Positions 1 to 11,938 of a DNA stretch of 64,000 nt are shown in pieces. Positions within the stretch are counted from its first letter, which is position 1. Each line of letters begins with the position of its first letter. Where the stretch lies: the NCBI GenBank assembly GCA_964059195.1, contig CAXKWD010000007.1, forward strand, positions 54,473,620 to 54,537,619. Direction: 5' to 3'. This DNA comes from Ectobius pallidus (Eukaryota; Arthropoda; Insecta; Blattodea; Ectobiidae). The notes beneath the pieces were generated by a model. That model searched no databases and was not told where the DNA came from. It saw nothing but the letters and a program-made list of their open reading frames with translations. The position numbers and the translations under genes were made by a program.

Positions 1-239
1 GGGCGTGGTTTCCAGTTCCCTTCACACGGCCGACTTGAAGCAAGTTGCGCACTCAGGATTTCAGTGTCTCCTAGCTTTGACACCAGGTGGTGGCGTGGCG
101 GGCAATTCAAAAATACAGATACATTTATAGTAAAAACCAACATTCATGGTATGGAAAATAAACTTTAAAAATACGTATTGTAAAGGAAAAATACTGGTGA
201 AGTGCTACTTCACCTACTTCCCCTGAATAGCCGCCACTG
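1..239 (-). mobile_element. hAT-like element terminus, cut by the window edge
   Basis: Positions about 107-239 are the reverse complement of the left end of the hAT element at 1903-2045. They share the terminal CAGTGGCGGCT-type repeat and the subterminal run that follows. The terminus lies at 239, where a LINE coding frame starts abruptly at 240. Positions 1-106 do not match the other copy, so this is a related but different family member. The other end lies outside the window. Confidence 0.6.
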
Positions 240-346
240 GTCTTGCAGAAAAGAGCTATTAGATGCCTGGCAAAACTCAAGCACAATGAGACAAGCAGAC
301 ACGCCTTTAGAGAATTAGAAATCATGACACTAGCCAGCCTATATAT
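240..346 (+). pseudogene. LINE reverse-transcriptase C-terminal fragment, part 1
   Basis: An open frame starting LQKRAIRCLAKL and running through FRELEIMTLASLYI is the region just after the RT domain of CR1/Jockey-type LINEs. It is cut on the left by a hAT terminus at 239. At 347 it is interrupted by a solo LTR, after which the same frame continues at 1240. This is a dead fragment, and I infer it is the same LINE copy as the 1240-1692 piece. Confidence 0.75.
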
Positions 347-605
347 TGTCACAAAGCCCAGAAAGGATTCACCTAGAAACTGCCAGAACGACGGAGTCTA
401 GGATCATCACGGCCTCTCGCGGTCTCCGTGGACGGGCGGCAGACGAGCGAGCGCTAGTGGGCGTGACAATGGCAGCGATTGGGCCACGCTTCGTGGGGGA
501 AGGCCTGTAGAGAGGAGCTCGCGCTAAGGGGTGTGCCCGCGCGCCGCAACGCGCATTCCAGATTCTACGCGGGCAGAACTTTCGAGACATTGGCTTCGTC
601 GGGAC

Positions 606-612
606 TATATAA
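606..612 (+). promoter_or_regulatory. TATA box of the solo LTR
   Basis: TATATAA lies about 30 bp upstream of a CAGTTCAGTTCAG-type initiator region in the LTR. The second LTR copy has the equivalent TATATATA at 25814. It is the retroelement promoter, not evidence of a host gene. Confidence 0.6.
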
Positions 613-1167
613 GGGGGCGAGCAACCCGACGCGGACAGTTCAGTTCAGTTCGTGAGTAGCAGAGAGTCAGTCAGTAAGTCAGTAACAGTAACAGAGTTCA
701 GTTCAGTTCGAGAGTAACAGTAACAGTCAGTCAGAGAGACAGTCAGTCGAGGAGAGTAACAGCAACAGCCAGTAAGAGGGAGTCAGTCCGCGAGGAGAAC
801 AGTCAGTCCGTAACAGTCAGTAACAGCGGGAGAGAGTCAGCGTCAGAGTGTAAACTGATCAGCGCGACCTCAAGTAAGTGTGACTTGAGGAGCTGAGGAC
901 CTGGACGGAGTGAACCGATCGGCGCAGCTGAGGACTTGGGAAGCTGAGGAGCCAGTGACCGGAGGGACCCGCGAACGGAAGACCTAGTCAACGGGGAACT
1001 AGTGACCGGTGAGAAGGGTGAACGGAGGAACTAGTGAACGGAAGAACTGGTGAGCTGATCCGGACGGGACTGGGACAGTGCTGTGACGTGGAAGTGAGCA
1101 CCGGACAGAAGAATGATTTGAGAACATTCAGGAGTTTTCTGGCTGTATTGACCATTGTTTGATAGGA

Positions 1168-1173
1168 AATAAA
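1168..1173 (+). terminator. Poly(A) signal of the solo LTR
   Basis: AATAAA lies 66 bp before the LTR end, in the conserved block GATAGGAAATAAAGAA shared with the second LTR copy. It would mark the R/U5 side. Confidence 0.55.
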
Positions 1174-1239
1174 GAATCCTCTATCCTTCAATTAGAAACT
1201 CGGTGTTCTGATTTTGAACCCCGACGAGCCCTTGTTACA

Positions 1240-1660
1240 ATATTTACAAAACAATAATTTTATTAAACAAATGCGAACATCCTGCCAAAATTTCTGATAC
1301 CCACAACTACAATACAAGAAATAGAGACAACTTTGCAGCTACCACTCATAAAGTAAAGCTTTTTGAAAAGTTACCCAAATACACCGGTGCCAAGCTATTC
1401 AATATGCTCCCTAGGAAGATAAAAGAAAGTGAAAGTCACAACCAATTTAAGAGCATGTTGGCCAAGTACCTGCTTAACAAAGTATACTACAGCATTGAAG
1501 AATTTATAGAAAATAACAAATAGGTTGCGACATGCCATGTTTCTCATCATTCTCGTACTATTAAATTGTGAAATTGTATTTGTGGAGAAACTCTCCAAAT
1601 TTACAATGTTCCCTTGTGCTATATGTATTTATGTATGTATGTACTATATCGAACTGAATA

Positions 1661-1692
<32 letters not shown>
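1240..1692 (+). pseudogene. LINE reverse-transcriptase C-terminal fragment, part 2, with 3' tail
   Basis: The frame from 240-346 resumes here (YKTIILLNKCEHPAK, then HNYNTRN, LFNMLPRKIKES) and ends at a stop near 1523. H-YNTRN followed by a conserved 'K-FN-LP--IK' block is typical of the C-terminus of CR1-like LINEs. The 3' UTR ends in a (ATT)n microsatellite at 1659-1692, which I read as the LINE tail. If the LTR and one ATAT copy are removed, the reading frame is continuous across the junction. Confidence 0.75.
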
Positions 1693-1902
1693 GAAGATAA
1701 TTTACATTCCTAAACAGTTCTTCAGATAAGTGGATGATATGTTTGTTGTCTGGCAGCACAGCACCGACAAGCTGAATGAGTTTCTGGAACTTCTAAACAG
1801 TATCCATAGTAACATCCAGTTCACCATGGAGGACAAGAAAGATGGTTGCCTACCTTTTCTTGACATCCTCATAAGCAGAAAGGAAGATGGCAGCTTCTCT
1901 CA
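1693..1902 (+). pseudogene. Penelope-like element RT fragment (PLE-1), part 1
   Basis: The frame from 1730 begins at the catalytic VDDMFVVW (RT motif C) and continues to LPFLDILISRKEDGSFSHS, which is characteristic of Penelope-like RTs. The sequence is 5'-truncated at motif C. It is interrupted at 1903 by a hAT element with an 8-bp TSD at 1895-1902, and the same frame continues after 3810. Confidence 0.8.
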
Positions 1903-3802
1903 CAGTGGCGGCTATTCAGGTGAAGTAGGTGAAGTAGTACTTCACCAGTATTTTTCCTTTACAATACGTATTTTTAAAGTTTATTTCCCATATCTCGAAT
2001 GTTGGTTTTTACTATAAATGCATTTATGTAATTTTGTATTGCCCGCCACGAGTGATGTTAAAGGAGGAGGCGCCAGAGAGCTCTCGAGTCTTGCAAAGAA
2101 GCACGAAGCAGCCTTGATTCACTTCCCCTGTTCCATGGGTAGTCTGGTCCACTAAAAATGATGCTAGCTGTTGCTGCAAGCAGCATTTTTCTCGCTTATC
2201 CCACGTCCATGCTGAAGGGATCAGACTACCCACGAAGGTGTCGTTCTTCGGCTGCATGATGCGCGCGCCGCGCGGTTACCACAGAAAGCTGCTACTATGA
2301 CAGTGTGTGGCGGGTTTCATACCTACTCCTCTTCTGCTAGCTCCATTAATAACAAAGCACCAATTTCACTTCCTCTACCCGTACCAAAGGTAATAAATGT
2401 TCGAAATCAATGTTTTTAACATAAATACCTGTTTTGAATTCTCCTCTGTCCAATAATATTTTCAGGAACGTGTCTGTGTGGCTTGAGAACTAAACATCGT
2501 GTATAAATAAAACGTATTTGGATTAGATATCTTCTGGGGAGATTGACGACTTTTTCTTACTTTTATACGGTATCCTTATACTTTGAAGGGTAGTTATAAG
2601 CCAGCTATCGTTTGTACAAACTCAGGCTTTTAAGTCTTACATCTTTGGGCGAGGCTAGAACAGACTTTCATTCTTCACGATTTTATAAAAAAAAAAACTA
2701 ACAATTTTGTTTAAATTTTCCACACGATTTGCATAGACGCTAAAGAGCTAGAATTTTTATTTTTAACAATTTTCAATTAATTATTTAAAAGGTGTTTATA
2801 AACAACCATATACTTCATTGAAGTATGAACGGTAGAGGAGCTTGGATTCTTTCTCATAAAATTAAATATCATTAACGGAAAAAAAATCATAGGCGTTCGA
2901 TTCTATAGCACAAAAGTGAGGCATAGGGATGAGACTAGAAGGTAATTTATTTAATGTGTGTCACCATATACCAAGACTACTGTGTACTGTGATGAAAGCC
3001 CACTGTTACGTGTCACAACACTGAACCATCTTCGGAGATCGTCACCGATAGGACGCCATAGGGCGACAACGTTGAATCACGACGTTTCATTCCTACAATG
3101 CATATTTTTTCATAGGCAATCATACGACATGTGACATATTAATCACTGCATATTAATGCCTTGAAGTATCCAGTAACGAGCTGAAGTTTATCAGATAAAA
3201 TTGCATCTTTCCGACCCTTGCAAGCATATTAACTTATAAGATAAACAACAGTCATTGGTCGATATCCGAGGCATTGCTAAAGATTATTAGTCAATTTCAA
3301 GTCCGCATCGCATGAATGGAATATTCTGAATAATCTGATTAGGAGAATAATAATTACGATAAACATCAATAGATTCGCGGCGGAAAAGCAGGATCGAATT
3401 TATCTAATGAAACTCATAATCCCGATTGGGATTTATTAAGAGTATTCCATGAATAAAATGTATCAGATTTTATAAATAATAACTATATTCTTACCCGCAT
3501 TGTTTAAAATCAAATCATCATTGTGCCAGCTGTCAGATCACGACGTAGGCCTACTTAATGAAGGATCAAAAATGTTGCCAGACAAGTATCTTGTTTAGCG
3601 AATATTTCAATTCAGAAAGAACCTTTACTGCAGCTAGAAGAAATGCAGCCGTCCTATGATGATATCACCGACAAATTTGCAGCCATAAAGGACTATCGAA
3701 GGATTGATTTGCTATACAAGACATAGGTGAGTTCGGTTATTAACGTAAGCATGTGGCATTTTTTTCCTCTTCACCTAATTTTCCGGCCACGAGCCGCCAC
3801 TG
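1903..3802. mobile_element. Non-autonomous hAT element inserted in PLE-1
   Basis: The termini are CAGTGGCGGCT at 1903 and AGCCGCCACTG ending at 3802, with subterminal GGTGAAG-like motifs on both sides. The 8-bp direct repeats TTCTCTCA at 1895-1902 and 3803-3810 are the TSD length expected for hAT. The 1900-bp interior has no transposase frame, only short spurious ORFs and AT-rich sequence, so it depends on a transposase supplied elsewhere. The interrupted PLE frame continues on both sides, which confirms the boundaries. Confidence 0.9.
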
Positions 3803-4435
3803 TTCTCTCACAGTGTGTACAGGAAACCTACTCATACTGACCTGTACTTGAATGCCAACAGTCACCACTACCCAGCCCACAAGCGAGACATTCTGAGATC
3901 TTTGGTACATAGAGCCAGATCCATCTAAGAAGCTGCAAGCCTACCATCAGATTTGAGACACCTAAAAACTCTTTCTCCAGAACAGCAACAGACATAAGGG
4001 CATCGCTTGAACTCTGAAAAGGACCACCAGCTTGACCGCTGCAGCATCGGAACCCAGCCCTCACTGTGCACACATCCTGTTATTGCCGTCGATCTCAAAA
4101 AAGAATGCCAGACTTCTCCACACACACAACATCAAAACTGTATATATGCCACGACCAAAGTTAACACAGCGGGTGTGCCCTGTAAAAGACCCTCTTATAC
4201 TGAGGGCCATGGGGATCTATGAAATTCCGTGCCAGTGTGGAGCTGTAAACATTGAGCAAGCAGATCGTACCATTGAGGCCAGATGCAGCAAACACAAGTG
4301 CTGCATCTGACTGGGTTACCCGGATAAGTCTGCGTTGACTCAACATATATATGAAAATGACCATCATAGTCCAGTCAACGAAGGGGTTATTGAGGACATG
4401 GAGAGGGGGGTCTCCGTGGGCGAACAATCCACCTC
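3803..4435 (+). pseudogene. Penelope-like element fragment (PLE-1), part 2: RT tail and GIY-YIG domain
   Basis: After the hAT element the frame reads SVYRKPTHTDLYLN and AHKRDILRSLVHRA, the conserved C-terminal part of PLE RTs. At about 4208-4380 there is a GIY-YIG endonuclease remnant (GIYEIPCQCG, then the decayed equivalent of the YIG strand, then R--EH-like and LGYPDKSALTQHIYE blocks). Several in-frame stops and frameshifts make it inactive. It has diverged far from the PLE copies at 39.6-47.2 kb, so it is another family. Confidence 0.75.
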
Positions 4436-5020
4436 GTGTGGAAGCCAACTGGGTCCTACCCAGGAAAGAGCACCGATTCCGCGGTCTTGCAAGCCCGGCA
4501 TACAGCTCCTAACCAGGCATGTAGGACTAACACAGCTCAAGCCAAGGCCTCTGGTTCTTTACCAGATGCCACAGAGTCGATGGACTCTGCACTAGGGCGC
4601 TCGCGCAGCGAGTCCGGCGGTCCATTAGGCACGCTTCTTGTCACCACACCTCACGCCCAAGCGGATGTTGCTGCCATTCCCGCAGGGAAGCTCCGCAACA
4701 AAGTCCCTGTGTATGTCACTGGTGTGACAAACACTCGCAATTTTCTGAGATGGTTGCGAGAAAAGACTGGTGGTAACGGCACGGCGGCTATGCGGGGCGA
4801 TGCTCTTATGCTAGTTCCGGATACTGCCGACTGTTTCCGAGCCACCATATCTGCTCTCCGCGCCATCGAACCGGAGAAGGGAGTCAGGTTTCACACCTAC
4901 TCACTGCCGGAGGAGCGGTCTGTGAGACTGCTTCTGAAAAACCTAGGGCGTCGCATGCCAACAGAGGATGTTCGCGAGGAACTCATTGCACTTGGAGTTA
5001 TTCCTCAGTTATCATGGCAT
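4436..5020 (+). pseudogene. Jockey-clade LINE ORF1 (gag-like) fragment
   Basis: The 195-aa frame contains, at about residues 90-190, the pattern PVYVTGVTNTRNFLRWL, ALMLVPDTADCFRATISALR, FHTYSLPEERSVRLLLKNLG and TEDVREELIALGV. This is the domain that precedes the CCHC zinc knuckles in ORF1 proteins of Jockey-like LINEs ('PRE-C2HC' type). The knuckles are missing: the frame stops at about 5022 and endonuclease sequence follows within 40 bp. I infer an internal deletion removing the ORF1 end and the ORF2 start. Confidence 0.75.
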
Positions 5021-5026
5021 TGATAT

Positions 5027-5566
5027 ATGCCTCCTGAACGAGACTCACCTTCGGAGGGCCTGCGATTTCGACTAGCAAATTACGTTTGCTATAGAAATGA
5101 CAGACTCACTCAGGGGGGTGGCACAGCGATCCTTGTCCGAAAGGGCATTGATCATTGCACCGTGCCGGTCTCGGGTCTGCAGCAACTGGAAACCACTAGT
5201 ATTCACGTTGTGATTGCTGGTAGGCCTATCAAACTCGTGGCTGTCTATTTATCTCCAACCCGGAACATGATAGATGCAGATCTGACCGAGTGTCTTGGGG
5301 GCGGACTACCTGTGATTTTAGCAGGTGATCTCAACGCCAAGCACACGGATTGGAACTCAAGGACTAACAATGCCAGGGGCTTGCAACTGGCAGAGTATGT
5401 AACTGGGACTTCCTGTATCGTCTATGGACCGGATGAACCTACAACCGATCCTTACTGTACCACACACTCTCCCGATGTACTTGACATAGTGGTTGTCAAG
5501 GACCTCACACTACCAGTGAGTCTGTGTGCCCAGCCCTCAGCTCAGACCACCTGCCCGTCCTTGTCG
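5027..5566 (+). pseudogene. Jockey-clade LINE ORF2, apurinic-like endonuclease part
   Basis: The frame runs LANYVCYRNDR, GGGTAILVRKGIDH, VAVYLSPTRN, ILAGDLNAKHTDWNSR, then DVLDIVVVKDL. These are successive blocks of the APE-like endonuclease of Jockey LINEs (GDLNAKH-W and the D-L-I block are active-site strands). The N-terminal block with the first catalytic residues is missing. The final SDHLPV motif is in the +1 frame from 5524, so a frameshift lies near 5520-5565. Confidence 0.8.
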
Positions 5567-6690
5567 ACCTCCAAGGTCGAACATCCTTCGCAACCCTTCC
5601 AGACAGGCCAGACGTTAGACGAGTAGATTGGACTAGCTTCCAGAACCACTTGCAATGCAGACTCCCGGGGAATCCCGTGGTAAACTCCGAGGAGGATATT
5701 GATGCTAAGATTGAGGATTTGTCCAAAGCGATTACGGAAGCTCTGGAGGCATCAGCACCAAAGAGTCGACCGAAAACCTGTTTACGACCTTCAATACCGC
5801 CGGCAATTCTTTCTGATATTCAGAAGAAAAACCGGCTGAGAAGGGAGTGGCAGGCAACTAGGGACACCGCTATCAAGCCCCAAGTTAATAGGCTCCAGCG
5901 GTCTATTAGCTCTGAGCTGAAGAAGTGGAAGAACGGCGTTTGGTCTGAGACGCTCTCATCCTTAAACGTAGAGGATCAGACCCTTTGGAAGGTTACAAAG
6001 AGGATGATGCGGATTTCTGATCCCATACCCCCCTTACGAGTGCCAGGAGGACTCGCTCTATCAGATTCTGAGAAAGCTGAGGCCCTGGCCAGCAATCTTG
6101 AATCTCAATTTACGCCGGTTGACGATCCTTCGGATCCTGCCGTGATTGAGCTGGTTGAAAGGGAACTGACTTCGTTTGAGTTTGCTCCTTCAAGTCAACC
6201 CGAATTAACTACTCCATCAGAGGTCGTCAAGGCTGTAAAAGAGCTCAAGCTTGGAAAGGCTCCGGGTCCTAGCGGTATTCCCAATAGGGCCCTGGGAAAC
6301 CTCCCAAAACGGGGAATCACCTACGTCACAAAAATTTTTAACTCGGTCCTTAAGAGGTAATATTTCCCACCTGCATGGAAACATGCCAGGATTGTCTCTA
6401 TCCGGAAACCCGGAAAGGATCCGACACTTCCATCGTCTTATAGACCCATAAGTCTTCTTGATTCGGTGGGGAAGCTCTTCGAGAAGATTCTGCTAAGCAG
6501 AATCCTAAGGCACGTCAACAGGCACAGCGCTATTCGTGATGAGCAGTTTGGGTTCAGACCCAAACATAGCACGACTCAGCAGATAGCCCGCCTGGTTGAG
6601 AGATTCAAGAGGAACTTTGACGAAAAGCGACTAACCGGCGCGGTATTCCTTGATGTGGCTAAGGCCTTTGACACAGTTTGGGTCAAAGCA
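5524..6690 (+). pseudogene. Jockey-clade LINE ORF2, linker and N-terminal RT domain
   Basis: The frame continues from SDHLPVLVDL through the linker to the RT domain: KAVKELKLGKAPGPSGIPN, then one in-frame TAA at 6358-6360, then the same frame (PAWKHARIVSIRKPGK, SYRPISLLDSVGKLFEKIL, EQFGFRPKHST) to RT motif A (GAVFLDVAKAFDTVW) near 6640-6688. It ends there, so motifs B and C are absent. LINEs are normally 5'-truncated. This 3' loss coincides with a Helitron-like end at about 6691. Confidence 0.8.
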
Positions 6691-6893
6691 CGCAATCTTC
6701 GCATTGGGGGCTGCGGCTTCGCCCGCAATGCTCTGATCTCAGTTAGCTTAATTGGTCTGGTCCCCAAGCTCACTTCTCTCCCAGACGATGGCTGTAGAGC
6801 AAGTAGCAACCCAAAGCTCAGACTGTGAAACTCCTTCACCTGGTTGGAATCCCGAGAAGCCATCGTAAGCAACTAAGCAAATTTATTCTCTAT
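6691..6893 (-). mobile_element. Helitron-like 3' end fragment
   Basis: Right where the Jockey RT breaks off, the sequence reads CGCATTGGGGGCTGCGGC followed by TTCGCCCGCAATG, a strong imperfect hairpin. The reverse complement resembles the end of the insertion at 35961-37301 (CCCCCAATGAGCGAAGCG). I infer a fragment of the same group, reading on the minus strand. The rest of this 200-bp stretch is unrecognised. Confidence 0.4.
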
Positions 6894-8734
6894 TAGTCCA
6901 GTCAATGAATGCTCAAAAAGAGTTGTAGAGGGAAATGGAAGAAACACAATTTTTTACTTTGGGATTTTGTTTGGACTAGTTAGGAGGTAAACATACTAAA
7001 AGTCCCCACTCCTAGGAGGTGAGCGGGGGGCAAGGGGGCCCTTAGAAGGTCCCTTTTTCGGTTTTTCGCTTTAATCTCGGAAACTATGGGTCCTACCGAT
7101 AAGATCCCTCTACACAAAATTAAAGATGACAAAATGCTCCACAATATTTATTATATTCATTTTTTCGCTATCTCGCTTAGTTTTGAGATATCTGCGCTCA
7201 AAATTAGCTAATTTTGAAAAAAATAAAATTGCCTCGAGTTTTTTCCCTTATTTCGTTAAAAAATTCTTCGGCTCTTCGTCCTACAAAAAAGTCATAAGGA
7301 AGGGAGTTGTAGAGCATTAAATTTCCTTCAATAATATATGATAGTTTACTTCTTTATCTTCAACCGTTCAAAAGTTAGAGCAATTTTAACTTTATGTGTA
7401 AATTCCGGGATTGCAGAAAAACTTAACTTTCGTATTTTCCATTATTTCACCGCTTTAAGTCTGTATCAAAGCCAATATTACGCATTTATATGTATAAATA
7501 GTATGTACTATATATAAGTTTTACATAAATGAATCAATATAGCCTATATATATATATGCTTATGTATAGTCCAGTCGGTGATTGAATGAATAGAGGGAAA
7601 TGGAAGGAACACGGTTTTTAATTTGGGACTTTGTTTGGACTAGTTAGAAGTTAAATATACTAAAAGTCCCCACTCTTAGGAGGTGAGAGGGGGCAGGGGG
7701 CCCGTAGAAGGTCCCTCTTTTTGGGTTTTCGCTTATATCTCGGGAACCTATGCATAGTTAATATAGGCCTATATATTACATTAACTGTACATTATATATT
7801 ATATACATTGAATACAAATATTATTGCCTATGTAGAGGGTAATTATGGCTCCTAAATAACAATAAAGATTCAGCGATCCTCGATAAATTGTCAATTTTGA
7901 GTATTATCAAAAATTTCCATCATATATTATAGTGATTGTATTTTTGTGGGGTAAATGATGGAGCTCCCAAAGTGGTTCCACTAGGTTCGGGGTTCAAAAT
8001 TAGTACCGGTATTAAACGACACCAAACAATATTACTTTTGAAGAACTCTATATATACTTGAAAATATATTATAAATACATAGCCTATATATACATATAAT
8101 TTCTTTATGTGCCATTTATATATAATACATACTATGTATACATGTAAATATATATAATATGTATATATTGGATTTTATATAGAGTTTCAGCAGTGGAAGA
8201 ACGGAAAATACGAAAGTTAAGTTTTTCTGCAAAATTCCGGAATTTACACATAAAGTTAAAATGCTCTAACGTTTGAAGATAAAGAAGTAAACTATCATAT
8301 ATTCTTGAAGGAAATTTAATGCTCTACAACTTCCTTCCTTATGACTTTTTTGTAGGACGAAGAGCCGAAGAATTTTTTAACGAAATAAGGCAAAAAACGC
8401 TAGGCAATTTCATTTTTTTTCAAAATAAGCTAACTTTGAGCACGGATATCTCAGAAATTAGGCAGGATAATGAAAAAATGAACTGAATCAATCTTGTGGA
8501 GCATTTTATCAGCTTTAATTTTGTATAGAATGGTCTTAACGCTAGGAACCATAGTTTCCGAGATATAAGCGAAAAACCGAAAAAAGGGACCTTCTAAGGG
8601 CCCCCTGCCCCCCGCTCACCTCCTAGGAGTGGGGACTTTTAGTATGTTTACCTCCTTACTAGTCCAAACAAAGTCCCAAAGTCAAAAATTGTGTTCCTTC
8701 CATTTCCCTCTACAACTTTTCATTGAATGGACTA
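6894..8734. mobile_element. Non-autonomous TIR element with TAGTCC ends (copy A)
   Basis: It starts TAGTCCAGTCAATGAATG and ends TTCATTGAATGGACTA, with TIRs about 540 bp long (6894 to about 7445 against 8190-8734). A 3-bp TSD TAT lies at 6891-6893 and 8735-8737. The arms include the mirrored block AAAAGTCCCCACTCC and AGGTGAGCGGGGGGC. The interior is AT-rich and non-coding. A further copy of the terminal arm in direct orientation is nested at 7567-7750. Termini and TSD length match the elements at 11095-13839 and 42505-45204. Confidence 0.85.
7567..7750 (+). repeat. Solo terminal arm of the TAGTCC family nested in copy A
   Basis: TAGTCCAGTCGGTGATTGAA and the ~180 bp after it repeat the left arm at 6894-7080 with scattered differences. 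No second terminus of its own is visible, so it is either an internal duplication of the arm or the remnant of a nested insertion. Confidence 0.6.
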
Positions 8735-11094
8735 TATTACTATGTTACATCATGTAATACCTACTTGCAAGGCTTGTCATAAATATAGTTTAGGTGGCTT
8801 TGATTTTAATTTTCTTTTGTCACTTTCAAGGCCTCATAGTCTTAATTATCAAGGTATGTCTTGACAATTATTGTTATTATCCTCAAAACCAAAATGACTT
8901 TATTTAATTCTTAATACTTTCCCATTTTATCATTTCTTTGTTTATTTTATTTCATTTTATTTATCTTGCGATTATATATTTAGTTTAGTGTTTTTTATGA
9001 TTTGATTAATTAATTTAATGTTTGGATCGAGCTATTATTTTGGGTTAGCAATTTTTAATTATTTCAACCTTCTGTTGTTCTAATTATCACTTCTTCAAAA
9101 TGGATAACTTCTATGTTCCATTTTTTCCTATCCAAGAGCAAGAAGCTTTTCTCCAACCTATAAAGGGTTTATAGCATTCAAAGACAATGTTAATTTCGGG
9201 TGGAAAGCCTTTATTTTCACCTTATTCATGGATTAAGTAATCCATCGACTTTCAAGACTGCACACAACACAATTTTCAAGGACCTCAAGGACTCCTTTAT
9301 GAAGATAATAGTGCTTCGTCAATTATCAGGACATTTAACTTATCAAGGGGAAATCATTCATTCTGTGAGTACTTTCATCAATTACATACCAAAGGTACGT
9401 TCCAAGGACCAAAGGATTGGTTAACTTCATGAAATTTCGCAGTTTCAAAGGAATTTATGTAACTGTGATCCACAATAAATGTAGACATTTTATCATTTAC
9501 TAATCAAAATGTGTAAATCACTCATTTCAAGTCCTCGCACTAAACTGTATGTGCTGTGAATATACAAATTTTTCAATTTCACGAACATTAACATACAAAT
9601 TCTCTAGCTGGTGAGCTAACAATTTCAATAAACTATATTGTTGCTACGAATAATATCTGGTCCTCCAGTTGTATACAGTTTTCCGATACAGTTATACAGT
9701 TTGTGTATACAGACTGTTATACAGTTATACAGTTTATATAGTTTATAAAGTTTAGAGTTATATGTGTATACAGTTATACAGTATACATTTTTATTTTATT
9801 TTTATTTATTTATTTATTTATTTATTATTACATTATTACATAGAATTGCATATACAAATACAAATACAAATACATATTTATACAAGTAAAATAAAACAAT
9901 TTTCAAAATTCAATATTAACTACAACTACTATTTAAAAAGAGGAAAAGAAATATAGGCTATATCTTCACAAGAAGTATTAAATTTAGTAAATTTAGTAAA
10001 TACTGTTTGTGTATTTGGATAGATTCATAACATCAAGACTTAAGAAGAACATTCCATTCAAACCTCACGTTTATGTTATCCAAGCAGCATCACTCTATGT
10101 GTACATAAACTGTTCATTATTCTATTCTCTTTTTGTGGTTAGAAATGCAATAGTTTGTGTTTCGAACCGCAAACATTGCACAATTTCTTTCCTATTCAAT
10201 ACATGTCATCGCCGCGATTTGCACCAAGATTTTCTACGGTCCTCGCTGCATTTAGAGGCAGGGTAGCCCGGTGACAACAGTCATGGCTATAGTCTTTCAC
10301 AATGCACATTTCCTACCATTATAACATTTCCCCAACTCTCAAGTTGTCTTCTTTGCAGACAGAAAGTTTAGAGGTACATGTCCCCCAGAAAAAGAATACT
10401 GGTTATTATGCACATCACACATATAGGCTATGCAATATAGGCCTACTGATGTGGCCTAAATAAAGCCAATAATTGTGCTGAAGCAATTTATGGCAGTGTT
10501 GGAAAAAATCCAGGTTTTAAAACAAACAAACAAACAAACAAAACAACAGTTTTTTGTTTTGTTTGTTTAAACCACCTGATATTGATACTGTATGACAGAA
10601 AAATGAGTCATATTTTAATTCTTAATACTCAAAGCGTCATCTAATGTAGCCTTACTAGGAAGCTTGAATGAAATTGAAAACATTAAATCTGCAATACTTA
10701 ATAATACAACGCAATATTTATCGCTTGTCTCAAAATTAATTTCTATTTAAAAAGGCATTTCACTTGTCTTGTCCTCAAGGTGCTAGATAGAGTCAAAAAA
10801 CCTAAAACAAACTTCATTCTGTATTTAATGACCAACAAATGTAAACAGATCCTCTTTTCTTAGACAGTAGACTAATAGCATTAATAATCATTTATAATTT
10901 GATGTCTCTACATAGGCTATTTAGTCTCTTGTTTTTAACTTATTGTCATTTGTAGTTTGGTCACAATAAGACTAAACAGTTAAAAAGCCTTAAATAATTT
11001 CCATCATAAATTTTCAGAGCCTTAAATAAAGTAAGAGAAATGAAAAATACTGTTCTTCGAACAACAGAACAATAAATTAAGCATCATTAACATT
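8735..11094. other. AT-rich sequence without a recognised gene
   Basis: I see only short uninformative ORFs. About 9665-9790 is a degenerate repeat of ATACAGTT units, and 9790-9830 is (TTTA)n. Positions 10521-10572 form a (CAAA)n / (TTTG)n inverted simple repeat. Confidence 0.6.
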
Positions 11095-11938
11095 TAGTCC
11101 AGTGAAATTATCACAAAAAAAGTCATGTGGATGCAAAATTTAGGGTAGAGCTAATTTGTTTATATGATGTCTGGGTTGGTTTTGAGAGTAATTTCTGACA
11201 TTTTGCCAACAACATTTTTTGCCGCCGGAGCAGCCATCTTGAAAAAACTTAAAATTTTCGATTTTATTTCTGTTTTTTTCCCATTATCTGCCAAAATACG
11301 CACCTGACAAAATGTTTTATTATCCATCCTAAAAGTGGACTAAATTTGCCACAGTTTGAGATCAAATTGAGTTTTCTGCCATGAATAGTTTCGAAAATAC
11401 AGCTCTCCGAATTTCAGCAACATTTTGCAAAAAATAAGAAATCTGAACTTTCAATTAGTTTTTGCTCACTATCTTCTAAATGACCAAACCTTCAGTAAAA
11501 TTTTGAAGGATAACTTTTAAACTAGAGTAAATTTGCAACAAGTTGAGTATTTAATGTTTTCATACCTATTATAGGTCACCAGATACAGAGGTATCTACAA
11601 CTCCTCACATTTCAGAAAACTTATCGAAGGTACGAAAGTCTAGTTTTGCCTAGGATATTCTAAATGGCGTTTATCAGTAAAAAACCTGTGTTGTCTTATA
11701 GTTAAGTTTTACATTGTAATTAACAACCGAAACATTATTTCCAAGAATTTATAATGATAAAAGACTAAAAAAAACAATGTAAAAAGAAAATAATAAGAAA
11801 AGTTGGTGTAGGTACAGCATTTTAATTTGGAAAGAACGGCGTTTTATTTTAGAAGAACACTTTTGCAGTGTCCTCTGAAAAAAATTACTTCCTATAGCAG
11901 ATACAGTTCTCCGAAAATGGAAACATGTTATCGGAGGA

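Larger units (their letters stand above)
347..1239 (+). mobile_element. Solo LTR of an LTR retrotransposon (copy 1)
   Basis: The element starts TG and ends CA, is 893 bp long, and is flanked by 4-bp direct repeats ATAT at 343-346 and 1240-1243. It carries a TATA box (606-612), a GC-rich leader with degenerate CAGT/CAGTAACAG tandem motifs, and AATAAA at 1168-1173, which is the U3-R-U5 order of an LTR. A second copy is at 25519-26496. There is no gag or pol next to it, so it is a solo LTR left by recombination. The ATAT target resembles Ty3/Gypsy preference, but without an internal region the superfamily is an inference. Confidence 0.8.

Noticed and set aside
347..1239. GC-rich block with TATA box and AATAAA that could be a host promoter or small gene
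   Set aside because: It is duplicated at 25519-26496 with TG...CA ends and 4-bp TSDs, so it is a solo LTR.
9200..10266. Small ORFs as host genes
   Set aside because: No conserved motif, splice context or codon bias distinguishes them from chance frames in AT-rich DNA.
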